6,435 bases of DNA from Chloroflexota bacterium. GTDB taxonomy: Bacteria; Chloroflexota; Anaerolineae; UBA1429. A program made the position numbers and the translations under genes. Within the stretch, counting starts at the first letter, position 1. Every line of letters starts with the position of its first letter. This document shows, piece after piece, positions 1-6,276 of this stretch. The stretch is taken from contig JAAZBQ010000154.1 of NCBI GenBank assembly GCA_012513725.1, positions 1 through 6,435 on the forward strand. The letters are read 5' to 3'. The notes under the pieces are model-generated. The model made no database searches. It had not been told where the DNA came from and saw nothing but the letters and a program-made list of their open reading frames with translations.

Positions 1-1287
1 CGCGTCGAGGACGCCGTCCGCACGTACTCGCGGCCCAGCGACCTGCGCATCACGGACCTTCGTTGCGCCGTGGTCTGCTCGAACTATGACTATCCCATCA
101 TCCGCATCGACACGAATCAGGGCGTCTATGGCATCGGCGAGGTGCGCGACGCCGGCCACCGGGAGAACGCCCTGCAGTTCAAGAGCATCCTGTTGGGCCA
201 GAACCCCTGCAACGTGGACATGATCCTGCGGGCGATCAAGCCTTACGGCGCCTCCGGCCGGGAGGGAGGCGGTGTCTCGGGGATCGAGCTGGCGCTGTGG
301 GACCTCGTCGGCAAGGTGTATGGCGTGCCCTGCTACCAGTTCCTCGGCGGCAAGTACCGCGATCGCATCCGGATCTATGCGGACACGCCCAGCCCGGCGG
401 AACCCACCCCTGAGGGCTATGTGGAGCGGGTCAAGGGTCGCCTCGCCATGGGGCTCACGTTCATCAAGATCGACGTCGGCATGCGCGTCCTCGAGGGGCA
501 CGTCGAAGGCGGCGTGGTGGGCACGCCGAGCAAGTACGAGTACCCCCTGGGCCGGCGCGGCGTGGCCCGTGGCGCGGCCGCCGGCACCCAGCTCACCGAC
601 CGGGGGATCGCCCGCTTTGTCGAGATCGCGTCGGCCGTCCGCGAGGCCGTGGGCTGGGACATCCCGCTGGCCATCGACCACTTTGGGCCGCTGACGGTCA
701 AGGACGGCATCCGCCTGGGCCGCGCCCTCGAACACCTGGGGCTGGCCTGGATGGAGGACATCATGCCCTGGCAGGACGTCGAAGCGAACCGCCTGGTGAC
801 GCGGGCCATCCAGGTGCCCACCCTGAACGGCGAGGACATCTACCTGCTGGACGGCTGGCGCGAGATGATCGAACAGCGCGCCATCGACATCATCCAGCCG
901 GACCTCCTGACGGCGGGCGGGATGCTAGAGACCAAGCGGATCGCCGACTATGCCGAGGTCCACGGCATGCCGACGGTGTTGCACTTTGCCGGCTCGCCGA
1001 TCGCGTTCATGGCCAACCTCCACTGCGCGGCGGCAATCCCCTCGTTCATCGCGCTGGAGAACCATTCGCTGGACCTGCCCTTCTGGCGCGACCTCGTGAC
1101 GGGGCTGCCCGATCCGCTGATGGAGGACGGCTACGTCGCGGTGCCCGAGGCGCCGGGCCTCGGCGTGGACCTGAACATGGACGGGATCCGCGAGAACCTG
1201 CGCTCGGGCGGGCTGTTCGACCCAACGGACGAGTGGAACACGCCCAAGCTGGGATTCTGGCAGCCCGACCGGCGCTGGGACAAGTAG
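1..1287 (+). CDS. Enolase-superfamily (mandelate racemase/muconate lactonizing type) enzyme, 5' end outside window
   Basis: The protein is a probable sugar-acid dehydratase or epimerase, cytoplasmic and Mg2+-dependent, acting by proton abstraction next to a carboxylate. The frame is open from base 1 (RVEDAVRTYSRPSDLRITDL...), so the start lies upstream; the GTG at 70 is internal, because family-like N-terminal sequence precedes it. The window holds 428 codons plus TAG. Visible active-site elements are: K-I-D at 466-474, with a catalytic Lys at the end of barrel strand 2; three acidic metal ligands, Asp 676-678 (AIDHFG), Glu 754-756 (WMEDI) and Glu 832-834 (NGEDIY); Asp 901-903 of IIQPD and His 982-984 of VLHFAG, which fit the MR-type His-Asp dyad; and Glu 1057-1059 (ALENH). 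The KxD rather than KxK motif, and about 70 residues between the Lys and the first metal ligand, resemble acid-sugar dehydratase subgroups rather than mandelate racemase. The substrate cannot be assigned. The gene probably shares a transcript with the kinase-like gene 67 bases downstream. Confidence 0.9.
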   Translation, partial: RVEDAVRTYSRPSDLRITDLRCAVVCSNYDYPIIRIDTNQGVYGIGEVRDAGHRENALQFKSILLGQNPCNVDMILRAIKPYGASGREGGGVSGIELALWDLVGKVYGVPCYQFLGGKYRDRIRIYADTPSPAEPTPEGYVERVKGRLAMGLTFIKIDVGMRVLEGHVEGGVVGTPSKYEYPLGRRGVARGAAAGTQLTDRGIARFVEIASAVREAVGWDIPLAIDHFGPLTVKDGIRLGRALEHLGLAWMEDIMPWQDVEANRLVTRAIQVPTLNGEDIYLLDGWREMIEQRAIDIIQPDLLTAGGMLETKRIADYAEVHGMPTVLHFAGSPIAFMANLHCAAAIPSFIALENHSLDLPFWRDLVTGLPDPLMEDGYVAVPEAPGLGVDLNMDGIRENLRSGGLFDPTDEWNTPKLGFWQPDRRWDK

Positions 1288-1303
1288 CCAGCCGCGCGGC
1301 GCA

Positions 1304-1337
1304 TCCTCCTGGTGGCGGACGCCCGCCACCGGGAGGA
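1304..1337 (+). promoter_or_regulatory. Strong intergenic hairpin before the kinase-like gene
   Basis: The left arm 1304-1318 (TCCTCCTGGTGGCGG) pairs with 1323-1337 (CCGCCACCGGGAGGA) over 15 positions, 14 Watson-Crick and one U-G, around the four-base loop ACGC. No T-run follows, so it is not a classical intrinsic terminator. It begins 17 bases after the upstream stop codon. The same left arm can instead pair with the ribosome binding site of the next gene. Possible roles are transcript stabilisation, pausing, or control of initiation. The pairing is directly visible; the function is inferred. Confidence 0.55.
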
Positions 1338-1345
1338 ACCGCACC

Positions 1346-1351
1346 AGGAGG
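1346..1351 (+). promoter_or_regulatory. Ribosome binding site AGGAGG for the kinase-like gene
   Basis: A perfect AGGAGG lies only 3 bases before the GTG at 1355. The spacing is short, but no other start codon in that frame lies nearby, and the family-like sequence begins soon after. The site falls within 1342-1351 (CACCAGGAGG), which is an exact complement of 1305-1314, so it could be sequestered in an alternative fold. Confidence 0.6.
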
Positions 1352-1354
1352 CCT

Positions 1355-2497
1355 GTGGACACCGAGCCGGCACTCGACGCGAAATCCATCCGCAGCATCG
1401 CCCGGCGCGCCCTGGGCAGCCCCGACGCCGTCCCCGGCGCGTGGCGCGTCGCGCCGATCGCGGGACCGTTGCGGCCGACCACGCGGATCTACCGGGTCGA
1501 GGGCAGCGCCCGGGCGGGCGATGCAGATCGGGAGTGGTCCGCGATCCTCAAGGTGGTGCCGCACCCGGTGACGGAGGAGCAGGCGCGGGAGGTCGAGGTC
1601 TACCGATCGGGGCTGCTCGAGGCGCTCCCGGAGGGGTTGCGCGCCCCGCGCCTCCTCCTGATGGAGCGGCGGCCCGATGGCGCCGTGTGGCTGTGGCTCG
1701 AGGACGTCGCCGAGGCCGAGGCAGCCTGGGACATCCCCCGGTACGCCCTGGCGGCGCGGCACCTGGGACGGTTCAGCGCCCAGCAGCTGGCGCCCGGAAC
1801 GCTGGAAGGCGAACCCCCCTACCTCTCCCGCGGGTGGTTGCGGGGCTGGATCGAGGCCAACGCCTCCGCCATCGCCAACCTGGCCAGCAGGCAGCACGAT
1901 CCGCTGGTGCGGCGGGGCTACCCGCCCGAGGTGGCGTCCGGCGTCCTCGGTCTCTGGGGGCGACGCGGGGCCCTCCTCGACGGGCTCGACCGCCTGCCCC
2001 AGACATTATGTCACCTTGACGCCCATCGCGGCAACCTGATCGGCGCGCGCCGCGGCCGGCGCCGGGAGACGGTCCTGCTGGACTGGCAGTTCGCCGGGGC
2101 GGGGCCCATCGGCGCCGACGCCGCCCCCCTCCTGGGGGCCACAGTCACCGAGGGGTTCCTGCCGGCAGACGAGGCCGGCGCGCTGGAGGAGGCCGTCTAC
2201 GGAGGATACCTCGGGGGCCTGGCCGAGGGCGGCTGGCGCGGCGACGACCGGCAGGCCCGGGCAGGGTACGCCGGCGTGGCCGGGCTGCGCTACACGCTGG
2301 GCGCCACCCGCTTTCTCTTGCCGATGCTCCTGAACGCCGCCGAGGGCGGCGCACAGGCCGCCGCCCTCGGTACCACGGTCGATGATCTGGCGCGCACGAT
2401 GGCGTGCCTGTTCCCCCTGTTCCTGGCGCTGGCCGCCGAGGCCGAGACCCTCCTGGCGGCGCTCGCCGCGGAGGGAGGGGCGGCCCCGGTCTCCTAG
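1355..2497 (+). CDS. Aminoglycoside phosphotransferase/kinase-like (APH fold) protein
   Basis: This 380-residue cytoplasmic protein probably transfers ATP gamma-phosphate to a small molecule; the acceptor is unknown. Kinase-fold landmarks appear in order. K66 in AILKVV is the ATP-binding Lys candidate, and the acidic helix EVEVYR around 79-84 is the helix-C position. WLWLEDV near 112-118 marks the hinge region. HLDAHRGNL at 220-228 is the Brenner-type catalytic loop with Asp222 and Asn227. LLDWQFAG at 241-248 has Asp243 in the metal-binding DFG-equivalent place. The C-terminal part is helical and Ala/Leu-rich. Start GTG was chosen for the AGGAGG just upstream. It lies 67 bases after the enolase-superfamily gene and is probably cotranscribed with it. 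Its TAG overlaps the stop codon of the convergent fucosidase gene. Nothing shows antibiotic resistance: the APH fold also includes homoserine, choline, fructosamine and other kinases. Confidence 0.82.
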   Translation: MDTEPALDAKSIRSIARRALGSPDAVPGAWRVAPIAGPLRPTTRIYRVEGSARAGDADREWSAILKVVPHPVTEEQAREVEVYRSGLLEALPEGLRAPRLLLMERRPDGAVWLWLEDVAEAEAAWDIPRYALAARHLGRFSAQQLAPGTLEGEPPYLSRGWLRGWIEANASAIANLASRQHDPLVRRGYPPEVASGVLGLWGRRGALLDGLDRLPQTLCHLDAHRGNLIGARRGRRRETVLLDWQFAGAGPIGADAAPLLGATVTEGFLPADEAGALEEAVYGGYLGGLAEGGWRGDDRQARAGYAGVAGLRYTLGATRFLLPMLLNAAEGGAQAAALGTTVDDLARTMACLFPLFLALAAEAETLLAALAAEGGAAPVS

Positions 2498-3759
2498 TCC
2501 GCCAGATCCAGCACGACGACGCTGTCCACGGGGTCGGGCGCCGCGGCGGGCCCGCGGACGGTCACCTCGCCCCCGCTCTGGGTCACCTCCAACGCCCCCG
2601 CGCCGGGATCCGCCAGGAGCGTGGCGCCCGTCACCCGTCCGGTCAGGCCCGGGAGCCGCAGCACCCCGTCGGCGGGCCAGTCGAACACGTGCAGGTAGAC
2701 CTTGCCCGGCTTGGCCATCGTCCGGCACCAGTCCAGCCCCTGGACCGGCCCCACCGAGGTGCCGTAGACCGACTCCCCGTTGGTCTCCAGCCAGTGGCCC
2801 ACGGCCAGAAGCCGCTCGACGCTGGGCTGCGGGATGACCCCCTCGGCCGTGGGGCCCACGTTCAGGAGGTAGTTGCCCCCCTTGCTGGCGATATCCACCA
2901 GCTTGCGCACCAGATCGGGCACCGACTTCCAGTTCTCGTCGTCGCTCTTGAACCCCCAGGTGTCGTTGATGGTCGCCGGGGTCTCCCAGTCCGCGCCGAC
3001 CGCCGCGTCGGGGATGCGGTTATCGCCCGTCTCGGCATAGTCGCCCAGGGAGTTCCCGAGGCGCCCGTTGACCAGGCAGTCCGGCTGCAGCGTGTGCACC
3101 AGGTCGAGGAGCGCGCGGCTCTGCTCGAGGGTCATTGCCTTGGGCGTGTCGAACCAGATGAGGCCGATGGGGCCATAGTTCGTCAGCAGCTCGCGGACTT
3201 GCGGATGGACATAGTCGCGCAGGTATGTGCCAAAGTCTTTTTGGGCGGGGTCATAGTCCCAGTCGTTGCCGTCGCCATCGGGATGGTGCCAGTCCTGGGT
3301 CTGCGAATAGTAGAAGCAGAGGCGCAGGCCCTGTTTCTGGCACTCCTCGGCCAGTTCCTTCATCGGATCCCGACCAAAGGGGGTGGCGTCCACGATGTTA
3401 TAGTCGGTGAGCGCGGTACCGAACATGCAGAATCCATCGTGGTGCTTGGCGGTGATAGTGATGTACTTTTGGCCGGAGCGCTTGGCGAGGGAGACCCATT
3501 CGGCCGCGTCAAAGCGCACGGGGTTAAGGCGCGGGGCGAGCGCCTCGTACTCGCGAACGGGGATGCGGGCCCGGTACATGATCCACTCGCCGATCCCAGG
3601 AACCGGCTCGCCCTTCCAGCGGCCGGCCGGGATAGCATAGAGGCCCCAGTGGATGAACATGCCAAAGCGGGCGGCGCGCCACCAATCGAGGCGCGGGTCG
3701 CGCCGGGCCTCGGCACGCTGCTGCATGCCATCGCGGATAGCGGGGACGGGATCGGCCAT
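2494..3759 (-). CDS. GH29 family alpha-L-fucosidase, cytoplasmic
   Basis: This 421-residue glycosidase is predicted to release alpha-linked L-fucose by a retaining mechanism. The N-terminal barrel carries FGMFIHWGLY (32-41, His37) and TAKHHDGF (103-110, His106/His107), which in this family contact the fucose. IGLIWFDTP (198-206) contains Asp204, the expected nucleophile. Glu259 of DWETPATINDTWGF is a candidate acid/base, by position only. GGNYLLNVGPTAEG (294-307) is a strong family signature, and a beta-rich domain follows from about residue 340. There is no signal peptide or membrane anchor, so it should act inside the cell on imported oligosaccharides. The start is ATG at 3759, preceded by AGGAGG at 3770-3765 with 5-base spacing. 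The frame stays open upstream to about 4368, but that extension has no family sequence and overlaps the transporter gene. The gene lies 95 bases downstream of the EamA transporter on the same strand. Function is firm to family level; linkage preference cannot be read. Confidence 0.93.
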   Translation of the reverse strand: MADPVPAIRDGMQQRAEARRDPRLDWWRAARFGMFIHWGLYAIPAGRWKGEPVPGIGEWIMYRARIPVREYEALAPRLNPVRFDAAEWVSLAKRSGQKYITITAKHHDGFCMFGTALTDYNIVDATPFGRDPMKELAEECQKQGLRLCFYYSQTQDWHHPDGDGNDWDYDPAQKDFGTYLRDYVHPQVRELLTNYGPIGLIWFDTPKAMTLEQSRALLDLVHTLQPDCLVNGRLGNSLGDYAETGDNRIPDAAVGADWETPATINDTWGFKSDDENWKSVPDLVRKLVDIASKGGNYLLNVGPTAEGVIPQPSVERLLAVGHWLETNGESVYGTSVGPVQGLDWCRTMAKPGKVYLHVFDWPADGVLRLPGLTGRVTGATLLADPGAGALEVTQSGGEVTVRGPAAAPDPVDSVVVLDLAD

Positions 3760-3764
3760 GATGC

Positions 3765-3770
3765 CCTCCT
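3765..3770 (-). promoter_or_regulatory. Ribosome binding site AGGAGG of the fucosidase gene
   Basis: Read on the minus strand, AGGAGG is followed by GCATC and then ATG (3759-3757). This is a near-ideal arrangement. It fixes the start and excludes the long upstream extension of the same open frame. Confidence 0.8.
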
Positions 3771-3800
3771 TGTAGCGTGGTAGGCGGACTCGTCTCGAAG

Positions 3801-3830
3801 ATGGTAGCCGCAACGGCCCAGCCGTGGCAA
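3801..3830 (-). promoter_or_regulatory. Putative sigma-70-type promoter of the fucosidase gene
   Basis: On the minus strand, TTGCCA (3830-3825) and TACCAT (3806-3801) are separated by 18 bases, matching 5/6 and 4/6 of the consensus. Transcription would begin about 35 bases before the ATG. The pair lies in the 95-base gap after the transporter stop. Chance matches are possible, but such AT-containing hexamers are rare in this GC-rich background. Confidence 0.4.
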
Positions 3831-3854
3831 GCGAGAGGCCGGGCCGCGTCGTCG

Positions 3855-4757
3855 TTACGGTTGTGATGCCGGAGCGCCTCGCAGTTGCACGAGGGCGATG
3901 CCGACCGCCGCGAGCAGGAGGCCGGCAACCTCGCGGGCTGCGAGAGCCTCGCCCAAAAAGACCCACGCCAGGACCGGTACCTGGATGAGCATGGTGTTGT
4001 TGATCAGGGTGGACTCCATCGCCGAGAGGGTGCGGAGCGTGTGGTTCCACAGCGTGAACGCCAGCGCTGTGTTCACAAGGGCCAGCCAGATAATGATGCC
4101 CCACTCCCCAAGGTCGAGGCGCGGAAAGCCCCCCGTCTGGCTGCCGGCGCCGAGCAACAGCACGGCGCCGAGCGCCATGGTAGTGGCCGTCACCGGCAGC
4201 GGGCGCAGGACCTGCCGGCGGTTCACGTCGCGCCCCAGCAGCGAGGAGGCGGCGTTGGCGACCATGGCGAGGACGCCGATGAGCAGCCCCACAGCCTGCT
4301 GCCCGCCCGAGGGCAGGGGCAGGAGGAAGACCAGCGCGCCGGCCAAAAAGACGGCGAGGCCCAGCCACTGCCGGGCGGTGGGCGGCTCGCCGAGCCAGGC
4401 ACTGCCCAAGACGCTCACCAGGACGGCCGACAGGCTGAGCATGAGGCTCAGCGCGGCCGCGGGCAGGTAGTTCAGCGCCAGGAACTGCGCTCCCTGGGTA
4501 ACGGCATAGTACACGACACCCAATACCCCGAGCCGCGCCCAGTCACCCGGGCCCAAACGGCGCATCGCGCGGCGGTGCTCCGGGCGGAGCGCCAGGGGCA
4601 GGAGCGCCAGCGCCGCGAGGGCGTAGCGCATCCCGGCGAACGAGAGCGCAGGAATGGTGCGGAGGCCGACCTTGATCAGCACCCACGAGGTCGCCCACAG
4701 GAACGTGACCAGGAGGGCCTGGAGGACGGCGTTGCGATGCGTTCGGGCGTCGGGCAC
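3855..4757 (-). CDS. EamA/DMT superfamily transporter
   Basis: This 300-residue inner-membrane carrier of the drug/metabolite transporter superfamily has about ten hydrophobic helices in two homologous EamA halves, roughly residues 11-145 and 156-290. Each half ends its fourth helix with an (W/F)LGE motif, at 121-124 and 267-270, showing the internal duplication. FLWATSWVLIKVGL (19-32) is a typical first helix for this family. Substrates include amino acids, nucleosides, sugars or exported metabolites and cannot be told from sequence. Start GTG 4757 was chosen because AGAGG (4771-4767) lies 9 bases ahead and a promoter predicts a transcript start near 4796. An in-frame GTG at 4796 would add 13 polar residues and have almost no leader. 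The gene lies upstream of the fucosidase gene on the same strand, so uptake or export of a sugar-related compound is possible but unproven. Confidence 0.88.
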   Translation of the reverse strand: MPDARTHRNAVLQALLVTFLWATSWVLIKVGLRTIPALSFAGMRYALAALALLPLALRPEHRRAMRRLGPGDWARLGVLGVVYYAVTQGAQFLALNYLPAAALSLMLSLSAVLVSVLGSAWLGEPPTARQWLGLAVFLAGALVFLLPLPSGGQQAVGLLIGVLAMVANAASSLLGRDVNRRQVLRPLPVTATTMALGAVLLLGAGSQTGGFPRLDLGEWGIIIWLALVNTALAFTLWNHTLRTLSAMESTLINNTMLIQVPVLAWVFLGEALAAREVAGLLLAAVGIALVQLRGAPASQP

Positions 4758-4766
4758 GGCGCGGGA

Positions 4767-4771
4767 CCTCT
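4767..4771 (-). promoter_or_regulatory. Ribosome binding site deciding the EamA start
   Basis: Read on the minus strand, AGAGG with a 9-base spacer precedes the GTG at 4757. No comparable site precedes the upstream in-frame GTG at 4796. This supports the shorter protein. Confidence 0.5.
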
Positions 4772-4802
4772 GGCTGCGGGGCGGCGGTGCGCACACGGGA
4801 GC

Positions 4803-4831
4803 ACCATAGCGCCCGGCCGGCGGCCCGTCAA
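4803..4831 (-). promoter_or_regulatory. Putative sigma-70-type promoter of the EamA gene
   Basis: On the minus strand, TTGACG (4831-4826) and TATGGT (4808-4803) are separated by exactly 17 bases, with 5/6 and 4/6 matches to consensus. The predicted start is around 4796, leaving a leader of about 40 bases before GTG 4757. The GC-rich spacer contains the palindrome CCGGCCGG (4813-4820). The promoter sits in the 123-base gap after the DUF3267 gene. Confidence 0.5.
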
Positions 4832-4880
4832 TCGTCGCGGCGGCCAGGCGTATAGGCCTTGCTCGGCGCCTCGCGAGGGC

Positions 4881-5519
4881 TCAGGGCGCGGGCGGAGCGG
4901 GTTCCTCGGACGGTTCGTCCTCCTCCGGGGGGAGCAGGATGCGGATGCCGTCGCGCTCGTCGATGACGCAGGCTGCCGCCGGAAAGCGCAGGACCACCGC
5001 GACGATCCAGAGGTCGCCGCTGGACGAGGCGGCGTTGCCGGCGGCCAGGAACGCCAGAAGGAGGGCGCCTGGCGTCCCCGCGAGCAGCAGCATCCCCAGG
5101 AGCGCCACCAGGCTGATGCCGACCAACGGGGCCAGGCCGATGGCGAGGTACACCTGGCGCGGGAACGCATGGCCGGGGGCAGTAGCGTAGACCATCGCCT
5201 GCTTCCACATGATGCCGAACCGCGGCCGGGCGCCGGCGGCGCGCATCGCCACGCCATGGAGCAGCTCGTGCAAAACCAGCATCAGGAGCACGGCGACGAT
5301 GAGCAGGCAAAAGCCCGCGAGATCCAGATCGCCGCTGAGGGGCATGTCGGCGATGGCGACCCCGAACCAGCCAAACAGGAGGAGCCATACGGGCAGGGAG
5401 AGGAGCGCCAGGAGGTTGATGACGATCACCTGCCAACGCTTGTCTCGGATGCGCCAGTCAAGGACCTCCCGATAGCCGGGCCGGCACGCCCTCGCTCCCG
5501 GGGGTTCACGCTCTGGCAT
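4881..5519 (-). CDS. DUF3267-type integral-membrane putative zinc metallopeptidase
   Basis: This 212-residue membrane protein matches the DUF3267 putative zincin pattern. The basic, polar N-terminus (1-30) is followed by a helix at about 32-55. A second helix, about 68-90, carries HELLHG (His84, Glu85, His88), a zinc-binding and catalytic HExxH placed inside the membrane segment, as in site-2-type proteases. Further hydrophobic segments cover about 122-147, 150-165 and 170-180. Asp169 in SSSGDLWIV is a candidate third zinc ligand. The C-terminal tail (198-212) is acidic and proline-rich. The substrate is unknown. Start ATG 5519 has GGAGG 13 bases upstream, a long spacing, and that GGAGG lies at the edge of a 21 bp repeat array. 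No other ATG, GTG or TTG in this frame was found among the repeats. Its neighbours, a YcxB-like protein and EamA, are also membrane proteins. Confidence 0.82.
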   Translation of the reverse strand: MPEREPPGARACRPGYREVLDWRIRDKRWQVIVINLLALLSLPVWLLLFGWFGVAIADMPLSGDLDLAGFCLLIVAVLLMLVLHELLHGVAMRAAGARPRFGIMWKQAMVYATAPGHAFPRQVYLAIGLAPLVGISLVALLGMLLLAGTPGALLLAFLAAGNAASSSGDLWIVAVVLRFPAAACVIDERDGIRILLPPEEDEPSEEPAPPAP

Positions 5520-5534
5520 GGTAATGACCGAACC

Positions 5535-5597
5535 TCCACTGGATCGACCAACCGCTCCACTGGATCGGGCAACCCGTCCACTGGACCGGGGCAGCCG
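5535..5597. repeat. Three tandem 21 bp repeats, each with a TCCACTGGA dyad
   Basis: Units start at 5535, 5556 and 5577, exactly 21 bases apart. Each opens with TCCACTGG(A), an inverted repeat TCCA-C-TGGA, and continues with a less conserved tail of the form (T/C)CG(A/G)(C/G)(C/G)(A/G)(A/G)CC. The preceding bases 5524-5534 resemble the end of another unit. The 21-base period is two turns of B-DNA, so the dyads face the same side of the helix. The array ends about 15 bases upstream of the DUF3267 ATG. It may be an operator or a simple minisatellite. Confidence 0.7.
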
Positions 5598-5653
5598 CTC
5601 CGCAGCCTGAGGCGAGGGCCGCTACGTTGCCGGGCAGGGGACGGGTGGGGCTA

Positions 5654-5665
5654 CACGGCGCCGTG
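5654..5665. repeat. 12 bp perfect palindrome after the YcxB-like gene
   Basis: CACGGCGCCGTG is fully self-complementary and begins 13 bases past the YcxB-like stop codon in the direction of transcription. As RNA it gives only a 4 bp stem with a 4-base loop and no U-run, so it is a weak terminator candidate. As DNA it could be a dimeric protein site. Confidence 0.3.
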
Positions 5666-5678
5666 CGGAACCAGGGCA

Positions 5679-6224
5679 TCAGGAGATCACTGGAGGGTCC
5701 GCGGGGGACGCACGCCGGCGCGCTCCCAGGCGGCGGCGCAGGGCGCCGGTGAACTCGACAAAGTCGCCGTCCATCACTGTGTCGCGGGGGACGATGTGCG
5801 CGGCGCGGGCGCCGAGGTAGATGAACAGGTAGCGGTCGAGGACGGTGACGTCGTCGATGGTCTCCCAGGGCACGACGCTCTCCTCCTCCTCGGTGCGGGC
5901 GACGAGGCCCTCGTCGGTGATCTCCAGTTCGCGGCGGCCGAGGACGTTCAGCTGGCCCGCGTACATGCGGTTGGTCATGCGCCGGATGTTGGCGCGCAAG
6001 AGTTGCGGGAAGACGAACACGTACACGCCGGCCAGGACGACGCCCATGAGAAAGAGGGGCCAGGACTGGGTGATGATGGCCATGACCCCCAGCAGCGCCA
6101 CGATGATCGCCGCGCCGCCCCAGGTCGCCAGGCGTCGGGTGCGGACCGACTCCGGGGAGTGGTCGAACTGGTAGTTCTGAAAAAAGACAACGTCGCGCAG
6201 CGCGAGGCGGTAGGCGATGAACAT
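5679..6224 (-). CDS. YcxB-like membrane protein
   Basis: This 181-residue protein has the YcxB-like layout. A short N-terminal segment is rich in aromatic residues (FIAYRLALRDVVFFQNYQF). Two hydrophobic helices follow, at about 33-51 and 55-73, separated by a short turn. A cytoplasmic beta-rich region comes next, with LGRRELEITDEGLVARTEEEESVVPWETID (95-124) and YLFIYLGARAAHIVPRD (132-148), typical of this family. The C-terminus is basic. The biological role of the family is unknown; no enzyme motif is visible. Start ATG 6224 was chosen because GGGAG (6234-6230) lies 5 bases ahead and a predicted promoter begins transcription near 6270. The frame continues upstream to a GTG/ATG near 6305, but that would lie upstream of the promoter -10. 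It is followed by the DUF3267 gene after 159 bases. Confidence 0.8.
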   Translation of the reverse strand: MFIAYRLALRDVVFFQNYQFDHSPESVRTRRLATWGGAAIIVALLGVMAIITQSWPLFLMGVVLAGVYVFVFPQLLRANIRRMTNRMYAGQLNVLGRRELEITDEGLVARTEEEESVVPWETIDDVTVLDRYLFIYLGARAAHIVPRDTVMDGDFVEFTGALRRRLGARRRASPADPPVIS

Positions 6225-6229
6225 GGTTA

Positions 6230-6234
6230 CTCCC
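6230..6234 (-). promoter_or_regulatory. Ribosome binding site deciding the YcxB-like start
   Basis: On the minus strand, GGGAG followed by TAACC leads directly to ATG at 6224-6222. The good spacing argues against the longer start near 6305. Confidence 0.6.
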
Positions 6235-6276
6235 GATGCGCCGGCCGGGGCGCTGCTCACAGGCTCGTTTGGCAGG

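Noticed and set aside
1304..1337. Reading the hairpin after the enolase-superfamily gene as an intrinsic terminator
   Set aside because: No run of T follows the stem, and the next gene begins 17 bases later on the same strand.
1355..2497. Calling the kinase-like gene an aminoglycoside resistance gene
   Set aside because: Only the general fold motifs are visible; the same fold covers many metabolic kinases, and no resistance-gene context is present.
2404..3783. A plus-strand open frame of 459 codons antisense to the fucosidase gene
   Set aside because: It covers a clear GH29 gene, overlaps the end of the kinase-like gene, has no recognisable motif, and is explained by codon bias.
3760..4368. 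N-terminal extension of the fucosidase frame up to 4368
   Set aside because: The extension is Pro/Arg/Gly-rich, overlaps the transporter gene in another frame, and a perfect AGGAGG with good spacing marks the ATG at 3759.
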